In this document: one piece after another, positions 60,132 to 64,000 of the stretch | Position numbering within the stretch: the first letter of the stretch is position 1 | Layout of the letters: each line of letters starts with the position of its first letter | NCBI GenBank assembly: GCA_039592335.1 | Contig: JBDHBX010000013.1 | Location: 19,386 to 83,385 of the forward strand | Direction: 5' to 3' | From: WVYX01 sp039592335 | GTDB taxonomy: Bacteria; Gemmatimonadota; Gemmatimonadetes; Gemmatimonadales; GWC2-71-9 | DNA: 64,000 nt | Made by a program: the position numbers and the translations under genes | The notes under the pieces: model-generated | What the model was told of the DNA's origin: nothing | Databases searched by the model: none | The model's input: only the letters and a program-made list of their open reading frames with translations

Positions 60132-62762
60132 GTGTCCGACATCCTCGCCCAACTGCGCAGCGCACTCAGCGACCGCTACACGATCGAGCACGAGCTCGGC
60201 CGTGGTGGGATGGCGGTCGTCTATCTGGCACACGACGAGAAGCTCGATCGTCAGGTGGCGCTCAAGCTGCTGCGGCCGGAGCTTGCGGCCTCCCTCGGTG
60301 GCGAGCGGTTCCTGCGCGAAACCGAGATCGCCGCCAAGCTCACCCATCCCAACATCCTGGCGCTGTACGACCGCGGGGAAGCCCACGGCCTGCTGTACTA
60401 CACGATGCCGTACGTGGAGGGCGAGTCACTGAGTGAACGCCTCAGCCGCGAGCGGCAGCTCCCCCTCGACGAGGCGCTGCGCATCACGCAGGAAGTCGCC
60501 GAGGCACTGGAGCACGCGCACGCGCAGGGGATCGTGCACCGCGACATCAAGCCCGAGAACATCCTGTTCGAGGGCGGCCACGCGGTGGTGGCCGACTTCG
60601 GGATCGCCCGCGCCATCGATGTGGCGGGGGGCGAGCGCCTGACGGAAACGGGACTTGCGGTGGGTACGCCAGCGTACATGAGCCCGGAGCAGGCGAGTGG
60701 GGTGGAGGTGGTGGATGCGCGCAGCGATCTTTATGCACTCGCGTGCGTGCTGTACGAGATGCTGGCGGGGGAGCCGCCGTTTCCGGGGACCAGCGCGCAG
60801 GCGATTCTGGCGCGCAAGGTGACGGAGCCGCCGCGGTCGGTGCGCACGGTGCGGCGCACGGTGCCGGAGGGGGTGGAGCAGGCGTTGCAGCGCGGGCTGG
60901 CCACGGCGGCGGCGGATCGCTATGCGACGGCACAGGAGTTCGTCAAGGCGCTGGCGCAGGGGGTGGCACAGCCGTCCGTCGCCGCGGTTGCGCGCCGACG
61001 CGTCCTAGTCGGCCTCACGGCGGTAGTGGTGCTGGCCGGGGCCGTGGTGCTCGGCCAGTGGCTGCGGCCGAGTGGCACGGGCGCGACGCATCCCCGCACC
61101 GCGATCGCGGTGCTGCCGTGCGAGAACCGCGCGGCGGAGGCGTCACAGGCCTACTTCGCCAGCGGGCTGCATGACGAGTTACTGACCCAGCTGGCGAAGG
61201 TGGCGGCGCTCAAGGTGATCGCCCGCACCTCAGTGCTGCAGTACGCCGGCACGGCGAAGCCGCTCGACACGATTGCGGCGGAATTGGGGGTGGGCGCCGT
61301 TGTGGAGTGCGGCGTGCAGGCGGAGGGAGAGCAGCTGCGGGTGAACGTGCGGCTGATCGATGTCGAGACCGAGGAGCACCTGTGGGCGGAGGGGTACGAC
61401 CGCACACTGGACGACGCGTTTGCGATTCAGACCGAAGTGGCGCGGCAGATAGTGGGCGCGGTGGGGGCGGCGCTCACGGAGGAGGAGGCGAGCGCCATCG
61501 CGGCCGCGCCGACGGACGATCCCGAGGCGTACCGCCTCTACCTCCAGGGCGAGGAGTACCGCCGCCGCCCGGGCGAGCTGCGGCAGAGCTTGGAGAGTGC
61601 CCAGCAGCTGTACGAGCGGGCGCTGACGCTGGACCCTGAATTCGCCCTTGCACGCGCGCGGCTCTCGGAGGTGCATGGGGCGATGTACTGGTTCAGGCAC
61701 GATCCCTCTGCAGCGCGGGCGGAGCGCCAGCGCGAGGAGGCCCAGGCGGCGCTGCGGCTGGCGCCCGACCTGCCCCAGGCGCACCGCGCCATGGGCATGG
61801 TGCATTTATGGCGCTTTGACTACGAGCTGGCGTTGCAGGAGTTCGCGATCGCGCTGCGAGGGCTGCCGAACGACGCACGCATGTGGGAGATGAACGGTGC
61901 GTTGCACCGTCGCTTGGGGAACTGGGACGAGGCCCTGGCGGCAATCGAGCTGGCCACGCAGCTGGACCCGCGCGACGCAGATCTCTTCTACGATTTGGGT
62001 AATTGGACGAACCAGCTCCTGCACCGCTACCCCGAGGCGGTACGGGCGATCGATCGGGCCCTGACCTTGGCACCGGATCTCGACGTGGCTGCTGTCGCCA
62101 AGGGTTGGCTCTACGTCGTCTGGCGCGGCGAGCTGGATACACTCTGGGCGGTACTGGATCGCCTGCCGCTGGAGGCAGACGTCGGGTACAATGTCGGGAA
62201 CGTCATCACGCAGCGTGCGGAGCTCCTCCTCCTGGAACAGCGGGCCGATAGTCTGCTCGGGCTGCTCGCGACGACACCTAGGCGCGTGATGGAGAATCTA
62301 GGTGCCTTCCTGCCCACGTCACTGTACGCGGCCTGGGCCCACCAGCTGCGCGGAGACCGTGTAGCGGCCCGTGCGGCATTCGACTCGGCGCTCGTGCTCT
62401 TGGATTCCGTGATCATGGATCTCCCCGACGACAGTCGCCTGCATACGGCACGCGGGGAGGCGCTGGCCGGCTTGGGGCGGCGCGAGGAGGCCCTGCGTGA
62501 GGCCCGCTGGCTGGAGCAGCATGTAGCGTATCGCGAGGATGCCTTCGTCGGTTCGTGGCTGGTCCACGCTCGCGCCTGGATCCTGGCGCAGGCCGGGGAA
62601 GTGGAGGCGGCTCTGGACGAGATCGAACGACTGTTGTCGGGGCCGTCAGTATTGTTCAGTGCCCACACGCTGCGCCTCGACCCGCGCTGGGACCCGATTC
62701 GTGACCATCCGCGGTTCCAGGCGGTGCTGGAGCAGTACGCGGACCCGCAGCCGGCGCGGTAG
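60132..62762 (+). CDS. Membrane Ser/Thr protein kinase with TolB-like domain and TPR repeats
   Basis: This 876-residue protein begins with a Hanks-type kinase: G-loop GRGGMAVVYLA near 23-33, VALKLL with the ATP lysine, HRDIKPENI with catalytic Asp near 138, DFG near 155 and GTPAYMSPEQ. One membrane helix follows near 290-310. A TolB-N/FlgO-like domain lies next (TAIAVLPCENRAAEASQAYFASGLHDEL), and then several TPR repeats to the end (LYERALTLDPEFALARARLSEVHG, AIELATQLDPRDADLFYDLG). The kinase faces the cytoplasm and the TPR part the periplasm. This design is frequent in Gemmatimonadota. It is divergent from arsR and its signal and targets are unknown. Confidence 0.93.
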   Translation: MSDILAQLRSALSDRYTIEHELGRGGMAVVYLAHDEKLDRQVALKLLRPELAASLGGERFLRETEIAAKLTHPNILALYDRGEAHGLLYYTMPYVEGESLSERLSRERQLPLDEALRITQEVAEALEHAHAQGIVHRDIKPENILFEGGHAVVADFGIARAIDVAGGERLTETGLAVGTPAYMSPEQASGVEVVDARSDLYALACVLYEMLAGEPPFPGTSAQAILARKVTEPPRSVRTVRRTVPEGVEQALQRGLATAAADRYATAQEFVKALAQGVAQPSVAAVARRRVLVGLTAVVVLAGAVVLGQWLRPSGTGATHPRTAIAVLPCENRAAEASQAYFASGLHDELLTQLAKVAALKVIARTSVLQYAGTAKPLDTIAAELGVGAVVECGVQAEGEQLRVNVRLIDVETEEHLWAEGYDRTLDDAFAIQTEVARQIVGAVGAALTEEEASAIAAAPTDDPEAYRLYLQGEEYRRRPGELRQSLESAQQLYERALTLDPEFALARARLSEVHGAMYWFRHDPSAARAERQREEAQAALRLAPDLPQAHRAMGMVHLWRFDYELALQEFAIALRGLPNDARMWEMNGALHRRLGNWDEALAAIELATQLDPRDADLFYDLGNWTNQLLHRYPEAVRAIDRALTLAPDLDVAAVAKGWLYVVWRGELDTLWAVLDRLPLEADVGYNVGNVITQRAELLLLEQRADSLLGLLATTPRRVMENLGAFLPTSLYAAWAHQLRGDRVAARAAFDSALVLLDSVIMDLPDDSRLHTARGEALAGLGRREEALREARWLEQHVAYREDAFVGSWLVHARAWILAQAGEVEAALDEIERLLSGPSVLFSAHTLRLDPRWDPIRDHPRFQAVLEQYADPQPAR

Positions 62763-63246
62763 GGGGAGCGCACGGCGGCTAGCCGTCACAAGCCCGACAA
62801 AACTCATCGGGATATCCACTGTTCGGTGTCCCAAATCGAACACCTCGTGCCCCACTAAGGGTCTGGTGTTGCGACAGACTTGGTTGCAGTTTAGGCTGCC
62901 GAGAGAATCGACAACAATGATCGCCGTAACATTGCCAGCGGCGCGATCAGCGTGTCCGGAGACCTCCATCGGACTTCATCCTGACCGCGACACGCAGTGC
63001 CGATGGCTCGACGGCCCCGCCGCCAGGGCGCCCTCCGCGCGACGCGACCGCCAGACCACCGACGCACTCCCCGTGTGTGCGCTCAGAACTGCTGAGCCGC
63101 GACCCAGGCGCGATTCCTGTGGCCGCTTGCCAGGCACGGCTCGCATGTGAGACCCGCGAAGTAACCCTCCCGACGCGGGGCCGCCACCCTCCTATCGTGC
63201 GGCTCTGCGCAGCGGGAGTGGTTCATTGTCACGCGGAGGTGAGATC
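62763..63246. other. Intergenic region of 484 nt without a recognised gene
   Basis: No convincing gene, RNA or repeat was found between the kinase-TPR gene and the SusC-type gene. The part from about 62795 to 62960 is less GC-rich than its neighbours. An open frame through 62539-63150 on plus has no codon or protein pattern that supports it. The last bases hold GGAGGTGA, the ribosome-binding site of the next gene. Confidence 0.6.
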
Positions 63247-64000
63247 ATGAGTCGGGTTTCGGTTCGTAAGGCGCCGTTCCTTCTCCTCCTCATCTTGCCT
63301 GCATTGGGCCTCGCGGAGTTGCAGGCCCAGATGACGATCACCGGCACGGTGACGGACGAGGCCGGGATGCCCGTGGCGAACGCGCAGGTTCTGATCCAGC
63401 GCCTGACGCTGGCCACCACGTCGGGTGAGGACGGCACGTATCAGTTGTTCGTGCCGGCGGCCCGCATGGCTGGCCAGACCAGCGTACAGCTCACCGCTCG
63501 CCGGATTGGCCTGCGGGCGCAGACTGTGACCGTCGCGCTCGTCGCCGGCGGTGCGGTGACCGGTCAGGGGATGCGGGAGGAGCGTGCGAAGGTCGGCACG
63601 ACGATCAATTCGATTCGCGCCGAGGACCTTACCGAGTCCAAGGCCGAGGAGAACGTGATCGCGGCGCTGGCCGGCAAGGCGCCGAACGTCGAAGTCGCGC
63701 GGTCGGCGGGTGACCCCGGTGCGGGGGTGTACGTCCGGATTCGCGGCTCCAAGTCCGTCGAGCTTGGCACGCAGCCACTGATCATCGTAGACGGCGTGGC
63801 CGTCACGAACCAGTCGCACGCGATTGAGACCACCGTCTGGGGCACGCCCTACCAGAACCGCCTGGGCGACATCAACCCCGAGGACGTCGAGAGCATCGAG
63901 ATCCTCAAGGGCGCGGCGGCTGGTGGGCTGTACGGGTCGCGCGCCACGAACGGGGTCGTGATGATCACGACCAAGGCGGGGCAGCGGAACCGGACGCAGG
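63247..64000 (+). CDS. SusC/RagA-family TonB-dependent outer-membrane receptor, N-terminal part
   Basis: The gene runs off the window; 251 residues are visible. A signal peptide ends near ELQAQ (residue 28). A carboxypeptidase-regulatory-like beta-sandwich follows (ITGTVTDEAGMPVANAQVLIQ, then TSGEDGTYQLFVP). After the linker GQGMREERAKVGTTINSI comes the plug: ALAGKAPNVEVARSAGDPGAG, RIRGSKSVELGTQPLIIVDGV, and EDVESIEILKGAAAGGLYGSRATNGVVMITTK. This is the SusC/RagA nutrient-uptake type. GGAGGTGA lies five bases before the ATG. A SusD partner would be expected downstream, outside the window. Confidence 0.92.
   Translation, partial: MSRVSVRKAPFLLLLILPALGLAELQAQMTITGTVTDEAGMPVANAQVLIQRLTLATTSGEDGTYQLFVPAARMAGQTSVQLTARRIGLRAQTVTVALVAGGAVTGQGMREERAKVGTTINSIRAEDLTESKAEENVIAALAGKAPNVEVARSAGDPGAGVYVRIRGSKSVELGTQPLIIVDGVAVTNQSHAIETTVWGTPYQNRLGDINPEDVESIEILKGAAAGGLYGSRATNGVVMITTKAGQRNRTQ

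Noticed and set aside
62539..63150. Open frame of about 200 codons after the kinase-TPR gene
   Set aside because: It starts inside the kinase gene, has no recognisable protein pattern, and looks like chance in GC-rich sequence.

Overview
The window is uniformly GC-rich, gene-dense bacterial chromosome. Several traits fit a member of the Gemmatimonadota or a near relative: a Ser/Thr kinase fused to a TolB-like domain and TPRs, a DUF5916 outer-membrane protein, a SusC-type receptor, a free FlgD/T9SS-type C-terminal domain, and a mannose-family PTS with HPr kinase. Assignment to phylum is inference from gene content; no rRNA or tRNA gene is visible. Starts are ATG, GTG and TTG, with one probable CTG, and most neighbouring genes overlap by 4 nt.

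1-5937 (+): the 3' part of a pyruvate:ferredoxin oxidoreductase with a fused one-cluster ferredoxin domain, then rnfC-D-G-E-A. No rnfB follows; a 54-residue cysteine-rich membrane protein resembling NqrM stands in its place. 6122-7864 (+): ECF sigma factor, zinc-finger anti-sigma factor and a lipoprotein, closed by a strong hairpin. 7998-13223 (+): histidine kinase, OmpR-type regulator and a DUF5916 barrel protein. Both the kinase operon and the barrel gene are preceded by direct repeats in strict 11-bp phase, the likely regulator binding sites.

13284-24679 (-): tadA, clpB, a small secreted FlgD-like protein, selB-recO, and a vitamin B12 uptake operon (btuF-C-D-B) under a cobalamin riboswitch whose last hairpin covers the btuF ribosome-binding site.

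24973-56288 (-): an unbroken run of 33 same-strand genes with no gap above 56 nt. From 5' to 3' it holds alr, deoB, cdd, a lipoprotein/outer-membrane pair, mtaB, miaB, comFB, comEC, fbp, the methylmalonyl-CoA mutase catalytic subunit, fmdB, argS, a PfkB kinase, purM, ribD-E-BA-H, nusB, a glycosyltransferase, hpf, hprK, a whole PTS chain (EIIA, B, C, D, HPr, EI), metK, ahcY, a bifunctional nuclease and a membrane protein. At least one internal promoter (before fmdB) is visible. 

56349-64000: mazG (+) converges on asnS (-); a decayed pterin dehydratase gene; a divergent pair of transcription units (arsR-arsM on minus, the kinase-TPR gene on plus); and the start of a SusC/RagA TonB-dependent receptor that runs off the end.

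No insertion sequence, prophage or CRISPR array was seen. The most interesting points are the RnfB-less Rnf locus next to a ferredoxin-fused PFOR, the 11-bp phased regulator arrays, the complete PTS phosphorelay inside a 31-kb gene run, and the riboswitch expression platform.
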